A stretch of 64,000 nucleotides of DNA. Origin: JBGSYJ01 sp041748075. GTDB taxonomy: Bacteria > Acidobacteriota > Thermoanaerobaculia > Gp7-AA8. The stretch covers positions 1 to 64,000 of the forward strand of contig JBGTDX010000119.1 in NCBI GenBank assembly GCA_041748075.1, read 5' to 3'. The notes beneath the pieces are model-generated. The model was not told the DNA's origin. It was given only the letters and a program-made list of their open reading frames with translations, and did not search any database. Positions 35,601 to 43,425 of the stretch are shown piece by piece; positions within the stretch are counted from its first letter, which is position 1, and each line of letters starts with the position of its first letter. Position numbers and translations under genes: made by a program.

Positions 35601-36123
35601 TGCCGCCGATCGTGATGCCGACCAGGCGCTGATCGAGGATCGTCGTTCCTGCATCGAGCGAAAGCGACCGGACTGGATCTGCGACGGACTGAGAACGGAG
35701 CGCTCGTTCCGGTTCACGCGCTACGTTGTTCCGTATCGCCCTGACGAGCCCATCGCTGGAGAGCTCGACTACCAGTTCACTGTCGACGACCTCAACGCCG
35801 CCGAACATGTGCCTGAAAGTGAGGTGCTGCCCGGTGAGGGATTCGATCGCGTATTCAAGACGAAGCTCGGGAACCGTGCCGGAATCGAACAGCATGATCG
35901 AGGCTGAGCGGATGACCGATCGAGCGGCATCTTCCGGCGATCCCGAGGTGGGAATCGCAAGTCCGCGAATCTCGCGAACGCGGCCGTCGGCCGATCGCTC
36001 GATGCGCAGCGCGCCGCGGTGCTCCGCCTGCACAACGTGCTGCTCGAACGACGCCGCGGCCAGAGAACCAGCCAGAAGCATCGCGGCAAGGGCGACCCTG
36101 AGGTGACGGAACTTTGGACTCAC
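32671..36123 (-). CDS. Secreted M36-like metalloprotease with P-domain and A-B-A-B tail
   Basis: A 1150-residue exported zinc protease. A signal peptide (about 1-25) is followed by a fungalysin-type propeptide region to about 250. The zinc motif HEYGH is near 366, with the third ligand Glu in AMGEGFGDYWAFSGG, as in peptidase family M36. About 585-690 is a P/Homo B-type domain (RVEHPSSGDLRLVL, GEWKLQVIDSA). From about 700 to the end come four units in A-B-A-B order: GTFGQF after TYNRGGE, FRTNVGMTNV, GSFGQFV, and FRTNIGFTEL, with the B units ending in GSVVDNVSGDSIYIPA and GSVVDNRSGDPIFVPA. The same tail ends the LVIVD protein at 3655-7554. It probably digests proteins outside the cell. Confidence 0.86.
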   Translation of the reverse strand: MSPKFRHLRVALAAMLLAGSLAAASFEQHVVQAEHRGALRIERSADGRVREIRGLAIPTSGSPEDAARSVIRSASIMLFDSGTVPELRLEYAIESLTGQHLTFRHMFGGVEVVDSELVVELSSDGLVRAIRNNVAREPERALRSQSVADPVRSLSLDAGTTILDQRLVGITIGGTVHLVTRILTQARSHEVYAIYVGSNGSVVRTQELFFNASARVFDPNPVTTLNDPSLRDRNDAASAVPEAAYFIVELLDLAPSGPLSGPHVRIVDSDPPTTVLANASESLMFDRSQHGFEDVMAYFHLDRSQRYLQSLGYTGSRQIIRESIDVDAHGAGGADNSFFVASSRPGIGRLVFGDGGVDDAEDADILLHEYGHAIQESIAPGVFFGARGSEGRAMGEGFGDYWAFSGGYAASVASGRDPFCVGDWDARCGSGGSTSCSYPEGADCLRRTDSPKTMSDYIFSGSPGTEHRNGEIWSSALRRIFMDAVSRLGVDQGRRVADVLVLEGYFSLTSSPSFRDAAARMIDADLQLFGGDNATSICSSMLQAQILGPSECIVERRGDLVLLQSLDAGAAIPDGDPTGIISTRRVDSNRMIDRLFVQVRVEHPSSGDLRLVLTAPDGRTAILGEATGKSGIDIQTTYGLDTASAESLEIFNGMSAMGEWKLQVIDSAPGGAGRLISWGLIIRFQGDVPLSARPAVASSRQHLLVVARASGAAGTNFVSDVRLFNRGDREAALWAVFIPSGFDGTQRFSAMQLRISPGQTLSLDDVVPTLFGTTGTGALEFHGDIEQILITSRTYNRGGEGTFGQFIGSAGPDGFAQSAGQRLHISQLQNTASFRTNVGMTNVSQQSGTVRVTVFDTAGVPIETKESALPPFGHLQVPILGGMGGVQTSAARAEVSVVAGEVVVAAYGSVVDNVSGDSIYIPARQPAQPAELTLPAVFRGDGANGTRWRTDLWLSNPSQIEQSASIVFHSADGAETASAAVSAGPGETLVYLDVLESLLGIDAGFGKLTISASPLIVTARIWTPGESGSFGQFVSARKMSEAVGLGGVAATAIQLESSASFRTNIGFTELAGAPALVRLRVHDSGGRELLARDLAVAANGQVQANLEQLGVPRTENIRASFEVIGGSGRVAGYGSVVDNRSGDPIFVPAR

Positions 36124-36234
36124 GCTGCCTGACCAAACCGGCCGGAATGCCCCTTTATTCGAAATCGCTCCGGAGAGTGGCGATCCGGACCCGTCGTCAC
36201 TGTGTCATCCTCGCTCTCCACGGCACACTAGCTC

Positions 36235-36846
36235 ATGATCGTCGACCACTACCGCACTCCCGCCGAACCGGCAGACGGCGAGATCAAAGTCGATCGCTCC
36301 CGCTTTCTCGGCTTCGTGATCCCACTCGCGAGCGAGGAGCAATTCAACGCTGAGCTCGGCGCCCTGTCCAAACGCTTCTTCGATGCGACCCACCTATGCT
36401 GGGCCTGGCGGATTGCCGGGGACGGCACACCGCGGGAGCGCAGCTCCGACGCGGGCGAGCCGCACGGTACGGCCGGCAAGCCGATTCTCAGCGCGATCGA
36501 AGGCGCGGACCTGTTCGATCTCGCTGTGATCGTGGTCCGATTCTATGGGGGAGTGAAACTCGGCACCGGAGGCCTCTCGCGGGCGTACCGTGCAGCGGCG
36601 CAGGCGGCCATCGCGGAGGCGCCTCTGGCCGACCGTTATCTCTACATGAGGTTCGAGATCGCGGTTCCTTTCTCGCAGCTCAATCTGATTTACCGGATGG
36701 TGGCACCTCCGGCCGTCGTCCTGGTGCGCGAGGCATTCGGAGAAAAGGATCTCTTTCAGCTCGACGTGCGACGTTCCAAAGCTGAACAGTTCGCGATGGG
36801 GCTGAAGAATTTAGAATTCAGAATTCAGAATTCAGAAAGCGAATAG
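36235..36846 (+). CDS. YigZ/IMPACT family protein
   Basis: A 203-residue cytoplasmic protein. The N-terminal IMPACT domain has DRSRFLGFVIPLASEEQF, ATHLCWAWRIAGDGTPRERS, SSDAGEPHGTAGKPIL and RFYGGVKLGTGGLSRAY; a short C-terminal UPF0029-like part follows. The bacterial role is not settled; the eukaryotic relative IMPACT restrains a stress kinase. The last 16 residues, MGLKNLEFRIQNSESE, are encoded by the heptad element at 36796-36906, which also supplies the stop codon, so the natural C-terminus was probably replaced by insertion. Confidence 0.9.
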   Translation: MIVDHYRTPAEPADGEIKVDRSRFLGFVIPLASEEQFNAELGALSKRFFDATHLCWAWRIAGDGTPRERSSDAGEPHGTAGKPILSAIEGADLFDLAVIVVRFYGGVKLGTGGLSRAYRAAAQAAIAEAPLADRYLYMRFEIAVPFSQLNLIYRMVAPPAVVLVREAFGEKDLFQLDVRRSKAEQFAMGLKNLEFRIQNSESE

Positions 36847-36906
36847 GCAGACTCGCCGCGCTCCCTTCTACATTCTGATTCTCAATTCTAAATTCTTCAG
36901 CCCCAT
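36796..36906. repeat. Heptad repeat, GAATTCA type, inverted ends
   Basis: A 111-bp element with ATGGGGCTGAAGAATTTAGA at the left end and the reverse complement of that sequence at the right end (36884-36906). The left arm continues into GAATTCA words. It lies between the convergent YigZ and RDD genes: it codes the last residues of YigZ, and its last base is the first base of the RDD stop codon on the other strand. Confidence 0.85.
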
Positions 36907-37313
36907 CACTCTTCGACGACATTCGTTCCCGCGATCCGATCCCCTGTGCGGCGCCGGCCCGAGATCACGAGGTAAAGCTCCAGAAGGTTCCATGGAGCGA
37001 TGAAGAGGGGGAGGTTCCGCAGAAAGGAGCAGAAGGGACCGCAGGGGGTTCCGCTCCGCGTGGTCAGCCGGAGCCCGAGGATACGCTTTCCGAGCGATCT
37101 GCCGCGGGGCGCGTCCCGGAAGAGGATGGCGAGCAGGAGGACCAGAAGGGCCCCGTACCACACCCAGGCGATCGCCTTGGTCGTCCCGCCGATCCAGGCC
37201 AGCACGTAGCTGATGACGGTGGCCGGCAGAATCAGCACGAGCGCCACCACCAGGGCGTCGATGATGAATGCGGCGAGGCGAAGCATCGCTGTTTGCGAAA
37301 AATGGAAACCCAT
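36906..37313 (-). CDS. RDD-family membrane protein
   Basis: A 135-residue protein with three to four hydrophobic helices and the RDD-family plan: RLAAFIIDALVVALVLIL (the Arg-x-x-x-x-x-x-Asp pattern), then GRSLGKRILGLRLTT and RNLPLFIAPWNLLELYLV. The family may include ion transporters, but no function is assigned here. I chose the ATG at 37313 (MGFHFSQTAM); an in-frame start at 37346 is possible. It converges on YigZ across the GAATTCA heptad element. Confidence 0.82.
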   Translation of the reverse strand: MGFHFSQTAMLRLAAFIIDALVVALVLILPATVISYVLAWIGGTTKAIAWVWYGALLVLLLAILFRDAPRGRSLGKRILGLRLTTRSGTPCGPFCSFLRNLPLFIAPWNLLELYLVISGRRRTGDRIAGTNVVEE

Positions 37314-37428
37314 GGCCCCTTGCAGGCGGATTCGACTGCTTCTCAACCGCCTTTCCGGGCAGAAGATACCTGATGCGAAAACTTTTTTCAGTTTCCTGCG
37401 TTAGTTAGTCTCAGGATAAAAGACCCCG

Positions 37429-38211
37429 ATGCGAACCCAGGCCACAGTGCTCCTCCTCTTCGCCTTCCTTCTGGGAGGGTGTCATGTCTCGGATAGTGTC
37501 CGGAAAACGGTCACAATCGAGCAATCCTGGCCCGCGGCCGGAATCGAAACCATCGACCTTCGCGGCCATAACGGCTCGGTCCGGATCAATGTCGGCACGG
37601 ATGACCAGGTTTCGCTCGTCGCGAACGCCCGCACCCGCCACCGCGATGCAGAGGAGCGAATCAGCGATTTCCTCAAGCTCGAAGTCGATGACGGAACTCT
37701 CTACATCGGTGAGCGGAACAGAAAACGGAAGCGAATCGTCATGCTGCCGTTCCTGCGGCCCGAGGATGCGGCGATCAGCTATGTCGTGACCGTGCCTCGC
37801 CGGATGAATCTCGCCATAACGAACGTCAACGGCAGCATGAAGATCGCAGGAGTCTCGGGCAAATGCTCCCTCCGGTCGGTGAACGGATCGATCGAAGTGA
37901 GCACGCCGGACGCCGAAGTGACTGCCAAAACGGTCAACGGCCGTGTGCGCGCGGAGTTCCTGGAAGAGTTCCACGGTGCACGGCTTGGAACCGTGAACGG
38001 CGCGATCACGGTCTCACTGCCCGCTGGCGCGGCTTTCAAGACGAATGTCTCGCAGGTGAACGGCTCGTTCAAGTCGAACGTCCCGATGACGGTGCGCGGC
38101 ACGGACCCGATCGATGGTGAGAGCGGCGAAGAATTCGAGGTTCCGGAGCGAAAGAAGTATTCGCTCGACCTCTCGACGGTCAACGGCAGCGTGACCGTCA
38201 ATCAGAGCTAG
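37429..38211 (+). CDS. DUF4097-like lipoprotein with NGS/VNG repeats
   Basis: A 260-residue exported lipoprotein (LLGGC, Cys near 17). The body has repeated beta-helix-like turns built around short VNGS/VNGR phrases (ITNVNGSMKIAG, SLRSVNGSIEVS, TAKTVNGRV, LGTVNGAITV, VSQVNGSFKS, LSTVNGSVTV), typical of DUF4097-like putative adhesins. Function unknown; it is probably a surface or outer-membrane protein. The GAGTTCT-type element follows directly after its stop. Confidence 0.82.
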   Translation: MRTQATVLLLFAFLLGGCHVSDSVRKTVTIEQSWPAAGIETIDLRGHNGSVRINVGTDDQVSLVANARTRHRDAEERISDFLKLEVDDGTLYIGERNRKRKRIVMLPFLRPEDAAISYVVTVPRRMNLAITNVNGSMKIAGVSGKCSLRSVNGSIEVSTPDAEVTAKTVNGRVRAEFLEEFHGARLGTVNGAITVSLPAGAAFKTNVSQVNGSFKSNVPMTVRGTDPIDGESGEEFEVPERKKYSLDLSTVNGSVTVNQS

Positions 38212-38219
38212 GCCCCCTT

Positions 38220-38361
38220 CCCGCCGAGTTGTGAGTTCTGAGTTCTGAGTTGTGAGTTTCCTGGCCTGCACCGTCCCTCGCCAGTAACCCACATTGGACC
38301 TGTCTGCACGGGAACACGGCTCCACTCGGAACTCAGAACTCAGAACTCACAACTGGGCGGG
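38220..38361. repeat. Heptad element, GAGTTCT type, 142 bp
   Basis: Left end CCCGCC followed by GAGTTGT, GAGTTCT, GAGTTCT, GAGTTGT words (38220-38259); right end is the reverse complement (38328-38361, ending GGGCGGG), with one mismatch over about 30 bp. Middle part about 70 bp without repeats. This is the cleanest miniature-element form of the heptad family in the window, with clear terminal inverted repeats and no gene inside. Confidence 0.88.
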
Positions 38362-38385
38362 AGGGCGCTCAGTTACACTCCGTGC

Positions 38386-40002
38386 ATGGAGCGCACGCAG
38401 AGCCGGGACATCGCCATCGTGGCGGCTCTGTTCCTTGCGCTCACGGTTGCCTCCTTCGCTCCGATTCGCAGCTACGATTATTTCTGGCATCTGGCGACGG
38501 GACGATGGATTGCGGATCACCGCGAGCTTCCCAGGGCGGATCCTTTCACAGTGGGCAGCGACACCGAGGTCTGGCACAACGGTGAATGGCTCTTTCAGGT
38601 TGCGCTCTATCCGATCTTTCGCGCCGGAGGACATGAAGCCGTCGCGGTTGCACGGGGTCTGATCGTCGCGGCGATCTTCACGCTCGGCTTTCTGTTCGCG
38701 CGCAGCCATGCGGCGACTTCGCTGGCGTTTCTTCTCACGGTCATCTGCTGGTACGGAGCGAAGGAGCGCCTCGACGCCCGGCCATCTACCGTCGCGGCGT
38801 TGTTCGTCGTTCTCGCATTGATACTCCTTTTCTCGCGTAGCGGATCGCCGAAAACCCGCGCGATCCTCTACGCCCTGCTCACGGCAGTCTGGATGAACGC
38901 GCATCCCTCGGCGCTGCTGGCACCGGCGCTCGCCGGCATCTATTACGCGGGACGGATACTGGGAGAAACGGCGGATCGCAGGGCCCTGCTGAAAGAAGGC
39001 GGCTGGATGGGTTCGGCCGCTGTCGCTGGCCTTGTCGCAAATCCTTACGGAGTGGAAGGGATTCTCGCACCCGTGCGCCTGGTGGGGCGCATCGGAGAAG
39101 GGCATTTCGTCAACGCGGAGTGGCTCCCGAGCCTTCCGGCCATCTTTCCGCTGCTATACGTCACGCTCGTCGTCGGAGCGCTGCTGTTCATCACCCGGCC
39201 GAAAGATCGCGGGATGATGGCGCAGGCATTTCTCTTCATTCTGTTCGCATGGATGTCCGTGCGGTACGTGCGGAATCAGGGCCTGTATTTCGCCGCACTT
39301 CCGATCCTCCTCGCACCGCTGCTTCCCATGACCATCAGGCCCCGCATCCGGACGGCTGCTCTCGCTGCCGGTGTCATCCTCCTGCTTTCAGTCGCAACGG
39401 GTACGTCGATCACCCCTGCGGTCGATCCGAACACCTATCCCATTCGCGCTACCGCGGAGCTCGAGCGGGTGGGACTGAAGGGCAACATCTACAACCCCGA
39501 TCAGTTCGGCGGATTTCTGTCATGGACGTTCTATCCCGAACGGCGCGTGCTGATCGACGGGCGCAACGAGCTCCACGATACGGTGATTCGCGAGTACGCC
39601 GTCGCGCGGCTGGACAGCCGGGCATGGGATGCAATGATTCAGAAATACGAGCTGACTCTCGCTGTGGACGAATACCATCGCGAAACGATGACGATGGTCG
39701 ATGCGGTCACTGGAGAACAGCGCGAGATGCCTTCGTCGCTCATCTACTTTCCGCCTGCGCGATGGGCACTCATCGCTTTCGATGATGTCGGAATGGTGTT
39801 CGCCCGGCGGGACGCCTATCCGCCGGATCTTCTGGAAGCGATCGAACTGCGACACCTCGTTCCGGATGACCCACAAGCGGTCCGGCGCCTGACGCCCGAG
39901 GAGTTGCTGGTTGCAAGACGCGATCTTGCTTCATCCGTCCGGCGTTTTGGCGCAGGACGAGTCACGGGCGCTCTGGTGGAAGAACTGAGCAGAACGCGGT
40001 GA
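38386..40002 (+). CDS. Polytopic membrane protein, unknown function
   Basis: A 538-residue protein with about eleven hydrophobic segments. The early motif SYDYFWHLATGRWIADH followed by LPRADPFTVGS recurs in a family of large bacterial membrane proteins that look like GT-C glycosyltransferases but lack a proven activity. The C-terminal 150 residues are soluble (INYNPDQFGG-like NIYNPDQFGGFLSW, then YPERRVLIDGRNELHD). No ribosome site stands out at 38386, and the GAGTTCT element ends 25 bp upstream. Role unknown; envelope glycan work is a guess. Confidence 0.7.
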   Translation: MERTQSRDIAIVAALFLALTVASFAPIRSYDYFWHLATGRWIADHRELPRADPFTVGSDTEVWHNGEWLFQVALYPIFRAGGHEAVAVARGLIVAAIFTLGFLFARSHAATSLAFLLTVICWYGAKERLDARPSTVAALFVVLALILLFSRSGSPKTRAILYALLTAVWMNAHPSALLAPALAGIYYAGRILGETADRRALLKEGGWMGSAAVAGLVANPYGVEGILAPVRLVGRIGEGHFVNAEWLPSLPAIFPLLYVTLVVGALLFITRPKDRGMMAQAFLFILFAWMSVRYVRNQGLYFAALPILLAPLLPMTIRPRIRTAALAAGVILLLSVATGTSITPAVDPNTYPIRATAELERVGLKGNIYNPDQFGGFLSWTFYPERRVLIDGRNELHDTVIREYAVARLDSRAWDAMIQKYELTLAVDEYHRETMTMVDAVTGEQREMPSSLIYFPPARWALIAFDDVGMVFARRDAYPPDLLEAIELRHLVPDDPQAVRRLTPEELLVARRDLASSVRRFGAGRVTGALVEELSRTR

Positions 40003-40044
40003 GCGGGAGAAGAGACTGGGGAACGTATCAGCGGCGGGATGGAA

Positions 40045-40353
40045 TCAGTTGACGAGCTCGTGAGCGTGGGAACTGTGATCGCTCATCGTGTACTCGCCCG
40101 GCCAGCGCTCGGTCAGCAGGCGCTCGAAGCGCGGAGCAATGAACAGCTCGTACTGCTGGTCGAACCCGGGAATCAGTTCGAGAATCGCTTTGCGCGCGCA
40201 GTTGACCAGACACCGGCCCTCGCGAATTGTGAGGGTCTTGTCCGATTGGATCAAGTTCGTCGTCAGGTCGACGATCATGCGCAGCCTGCGCATCCGCCGG
40301 CGCTCGCCGCCGTGCACACCCGCTGCTTCTGTTCCGTAATCCATGGCCCTCAT
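40045..40353 (-). CDS. Small conserved-looking hypothetical protein
   Basis: A 102-residue basic, helical protein. It carries TIREGRCLVNCARKAILELI and DQQYELFIAPRFERLLTERW, which looks like a conserved core, but I do not recognise the family. A start at 40353 has AGGA 7 nt upstream; an ATG at 40344 (MDYGTEAAG) is possible. No signal or membrane segment. It is convergent with the polytopic protein upstream. Confidence 0.6.
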   Translation of the reverse strand: MRAMDYGTEAAGVHGGERRRMRRLRMIVDLTTNLIQSDKTLTIREGRCLVNCARKAILELIPGFDQQYELFIAPRFERLLTERWPGEYTMSDHSSHAHELVN

Positions 40354-40569
40354 CGTTCGTCCTGAGAAACCCCTCTCCCGGAGAATCCATTCCGCACGGC
40401 GGTGAACATCCAGGGAGCGTGAAGGGTGGAGGCCTCGACCGGAGGCACTGAATGGAGATTCAGACGATGCCCCACTCGAGTGCACCTGGGCTGCTAATGA
40501 AGCCTGCTCGCGGAACGTACCGATGTGTCTGCGCTCGTCGCTCGTCGCGCGGTTCGTCAGACCTCCGGA

Positions 40570-41214
40570 TCAGGCGTGCTCGCGGTCCCCTTCTTCCCAG
40601 ATCTCATCGGCCAGGGCAGGATCGATTTTCGCTTCGTAGTAACGAATCGTCGCGCGGGAAACGGCGCGAACTGCGAAATAATTGAGCGCTCCTCCGGAGA
40701 CAGCTCCGATCATCGGAACCATCTTCGACATCCGTTCGCTGAGGAATCGCGTGCCTAGTTTTTCGGCAAGGAGCCCGCCTTCGATCGTGACGGATTCGAG
40801 CATCGCAGCGAGGCCTCCCTTGCCGAGGGTGATACCGGAACCGTAGGCCAGACAGGCGAGCGCTTCGTTGAAACGCTCGCGCTGATTCGGCTCGTGGCCG
40901 TAAACGGTCGCGATCCCGACGATCAGTCGAAACTGTTGAAAGACGAGATAGGCGACGTCAGCGCCGAGGATCACGACGGCGATCAGTCCCGAAGGAAGTC
41001 CGCTGACCGCTCCGGTAGCAGCGCACCGGAGTGCTGTCCTGCGCGAAAGAACCTCCGCGTGGCGAATCGGGTCGAAATCGGGCGCCTTCGAACGGAGATC
41101 GTCGACTTCAGCCTTCAGCTTTACAGTGTCGATCTCTTCGAAAAGAGAGCGGAACACTTCGATGAGTGCCGTGTCGGCTTTCTTCTTGAACGCTCTCGCC
41201 TTGGTGAGTTCCAT
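40570..41214 (-). CDS. EcsC-family protein
   Basis: A 214-residue protein with an EcsC-type domain: FEEIDTVKLKAEVDDLRSK, then a hydrophobic hairpin GLPSGLIAVVILGADVAYLVFQQ and MVPMIGAVSGGALNYFAVRAV. EcsC proteins are membrane-linked and their role is unknown; the name comes from an ABC-transporter operon of Bacillus, which is not present here. GGAAAGG precedes the ATG at 41214. Confidence 0.85.
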   Translation of the reverse strand: MELTKARAFKKKADTALIEVFRSLFEEIDTVKLKAEVDDLRSKAPDFDPIRHAEVLSRRTALRCAATGAVSGLPSGLIAVVILGADVAYLVFQQFRLIVGIATVYGHEPNQRERFNEALACLAYGSGITLGKGGLAAMLESVTIEGGLLAEKLGTRFLSERMSKMVPMIGAVSGGALNYFAVRAVSRATIRYYEAKIDPALADEIWEEGDREHA

Positions 41215-41269
41215 GACCTTTCCGTCGTAGGGGGAATACCTCTCAATTCAATACGGACGCCACGGCGAT

Positions 41270-41644
41270 TCAGTCGGAGCTCTTCGGTGAGGCCGAGGCG
41301 GCTTTCGGTTCGCTCTTCGACTCGCTTTTGGATTCGCTTTTGGATTCGCTTCTTGCCTCGCCCGACGATTCTCCTTTCGAGCCCTCCGAAGCGCCCGCTT
41401 CGGCGCCTTTGCCAGAGGTACCGCCGGAACCCTCATCCGCTGACTTCTTTCCGTTGCCGGCTCCGGGCCGGGCGTAGTCCGTGATATAGAAGCCCGAGCC
41501 CTTGAACTGAATGGCAGGGGACGAAATGAGTTTGGCCAGTTCCCCGCCGCAAGATTCGCATGTGGTCAACGGGGGATCGGAAAATCTACGAACAACCTCG
41601 GTTCGTTCCGCGCACTTCTTGCATTGGTATTCGTAAAGCGGCAT
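41270..41644 (-). CDS. FmdB-type zinc-ribbon protein
   Basis: A 124-residue protein. The first 60 residues are a typical FmdB regulator-type zinc ribbon, MPLYEYQCKKCAERTEV...CESCGGELAKLISSPAIQF, with two CxxC pairs, then GSGFYITDYARPG. The remaining half is low-complexity, rich in Gly, Ser, Glu and Lys (SESKSESKSESKSEPKA) and probably disordered. It is divergent from the GAF-like gene. Role unknown; the family was named for a formamidase regulator. Confidence 0.87.
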   Translation of the reverse strand: MPLYEYQCKKCAERTEVVRRFSDPPLTTCESCGGELAKLISSPAIQFKGSGFYITDYARPGAGNGKKSADEGSGGTSGKGAEAGASEGSKGESSGEARSESKSESKSESKSEPKAASASPKSSD

Positions 41645-41794
41645 ATGGGGTTCCTTTCGGCGACTGCAGCAACACGTGCGGGGTAATCGCGATTCCTCGA
41701 GCTCGTCCCACCGTTCCTTGACACTTCGGCGCGGCGGGTTCGATAATCGCCAGGATGATGAAACGCATCGTAACCTGAACAATTGGAGAAATTT

Positions 41795-43309
41795 ATGCCC
41801 GTAAAGGGTGACGAAGTCGCTGACCGCATCGAAGGGCGGATTCGAGAAGCCGTAGACAGGATGATGGGCGAGATCGACACCTCGATCCAGGATGTCCGAA
41901 AGGCGATCGAACAACAGCTCGATGCCGCTGTTCAGAGCGTGCAGGCCGACGTCAAGGGCTTTACCTTCCGAGGACATCTCGAAGAGGGCATACGCGAGCT
42001 GGAAGAGGCGCTCACGTCCGGAGTGCCTCAGGCTCCCCAGCGTCCTGACTCTACCGCTCTCCGGGCAGCGGTGCGGGCCATCGAGTCCGGCAGGAATCAG
42101 GTCGAAGTCCTGACCGCGCTCCTCGAGCAGTGTCTCCAGTACGGTTCTCGGAGCGCTCTGATGATCCTCAAGCAGGAGACGTTTACCGGCTGGAAAGCAG
42201 CTGGCTTCTCCGCGCATGGCGGCAATGACGAGCAGATGAAGCGCTTCGCTGCGAACCGCGACGGCGCTCCCCAGTTCGACTCACTTCTGCGCGAGGAGCA
42301 TTCCATCGAATGGGACGGCAGGAACCTCGCGGAGCGATTCGGCGTCACGCCGTCCAGCCGGGCGCTCCTGATCCCGATGGTGATCAAGGACAAGGTTGCA
42401 GCCGCCGTCTATGTCGATGCGATCACCGAAGACGCCGACCGCTTCGATCGGCCCTCTCTGGAATTGCTCGTGTTCATCACCGGACTGCTGATCGATACGC
42501 TGGCAATCCGGAAGAAGCTTCCTTCACCGAGCCTCAGCGCCGATGAGCAGCAGCCGTCCGGGCAGCAGGAGTCGGCACCCGCATCGCAGCCAGCCCCTGA
42601 TGATTCCCGGCCTGCCAACGCGGAAGAATTCTCTCCCGAGCAGACCGTCGCAATCCGCTATCCGAACTTTACTCCCGGAGCGCCGCCAGACAATGTTCCA
42701 TCCTCACTTCCGTCAGAAGAGGACGAGGGAAGGACAGAGCCTGAAGGCCAGCCGGAGCATGAACAACCCTCGGAGACTCCCTCACGCACATTTCAGATCG
42801 ATACGAGCGCCTCGGCGCCGGAGCGCTTCGAGACACCGGCTACCAGCGGCGAGGACGCCTCGTACTCCACCGCGATGTTCCGCACGATCGAGCCGGAATC
42901 GATCCCCGAACCATCTCAGCCGGAGGAATCATCTCCCGCGGACGAACCCCCCGCTTCGGAACCCTCGGGGGAGTCCGCAGCCGAACGGCCATCGACTCAG
43001 TATGTCCCACCTCCAGGCATCGAGCGGGGAGCAGCGTTCGGCGCAAGGAACAGCGACGAGCGCAGGCATGAGGAAGCGAAACGCTTCGCGCGGCTGCTCG
43101 TGTCGGAGATCAAGTTGTACAACGAATCGAAGGTCGAGCAGGGGCGAAGAGAAAGGGACATCTACGAGCGTCTGAAGGAAGACATCGACCGGAGCCGTCA
43201 GATGTATGACGACCGGGTTCCGGAAGATGTCCGGAACGGAACGAACTACTTCTACGAAGAGCTCGTCCGTATTCTCGCCGACGGAGACCGGGAAACCCTC
43301 GGGCTCTGA
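41795..43309 (+). CDS. GAF-like domain protein with long disordered linker
   Basis: A 504-residue cytoplasmic protein. The N-terminal helical part (1-75) is followed by a GAF-like domain (about 90-240) with SALMILKQETFTGWKAAGF, ALLIPMVIKDKVAAAVYVD and RPSLELLVFITGLLIDTLA. From about 245 to 410 it is Pro/Glu/Ser-rich and likely disordered. The C-terminal 85 residues are again well conserved in style: EEAKRFARLLVSEIKLYNES, ERLKEDIDRSRQMYDDRV. Ligand and role are unknown; it could be a scaffold or sensor. GGAGAAA precedes the ATG at 41795. Confidence 0.7.
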   Translation: MPVKGDEVADRIEGRIREAVDRMMGEIDTSIQDVRKAIEQQLDAAVQSVQADVKGFTFRGHLEEGIRELEEALTSGVPQAPQRPDSTALRAAVRAIESGRNQVEVLTALLEQCLQYGSRSALMILKQETFTGWKAAGFSAHGGNDEQMKRFAANRDGAPQFDSLLREEHSIEWDGRNLAERFGVTPSSRALLIPMVIKDKVAAAVYVDAITEDADRFDRPSLELLVFITGLLIDTLAIRKKLPSPSLSADEQQPSGQQESAPASQPAPDDSRPANAEEFSPEQTVAIRYPNFTPGAPPDNVPSSLPSEEDEGRTEPEGQPEHEQPSETPSRTFQIDTSASAPERFETPATSGEDASYSTAMFRTIEPESIPEPSQPEESSPADEPPASEPSGESAAERPSTQYVPPPGIERGAAFGARNSDERRHEEAKRFARLLVSEIKLYNESKVEQGRRERDIYERLKEDIDRSRQMYDDRVPEDVRNGTNYFYEELVRILADGDRETLGL

Positions 43310-43425
43310 GATTCGCGTCGCCACAGAATTGATTGCAGGTGATGCGCTCTTCATGCTGCTTCTGATCCCGGCTCTGAGCTTTTCGTACACCGAACGGCGT
43401 GGAATCTGCACCAGACGGACCGACG

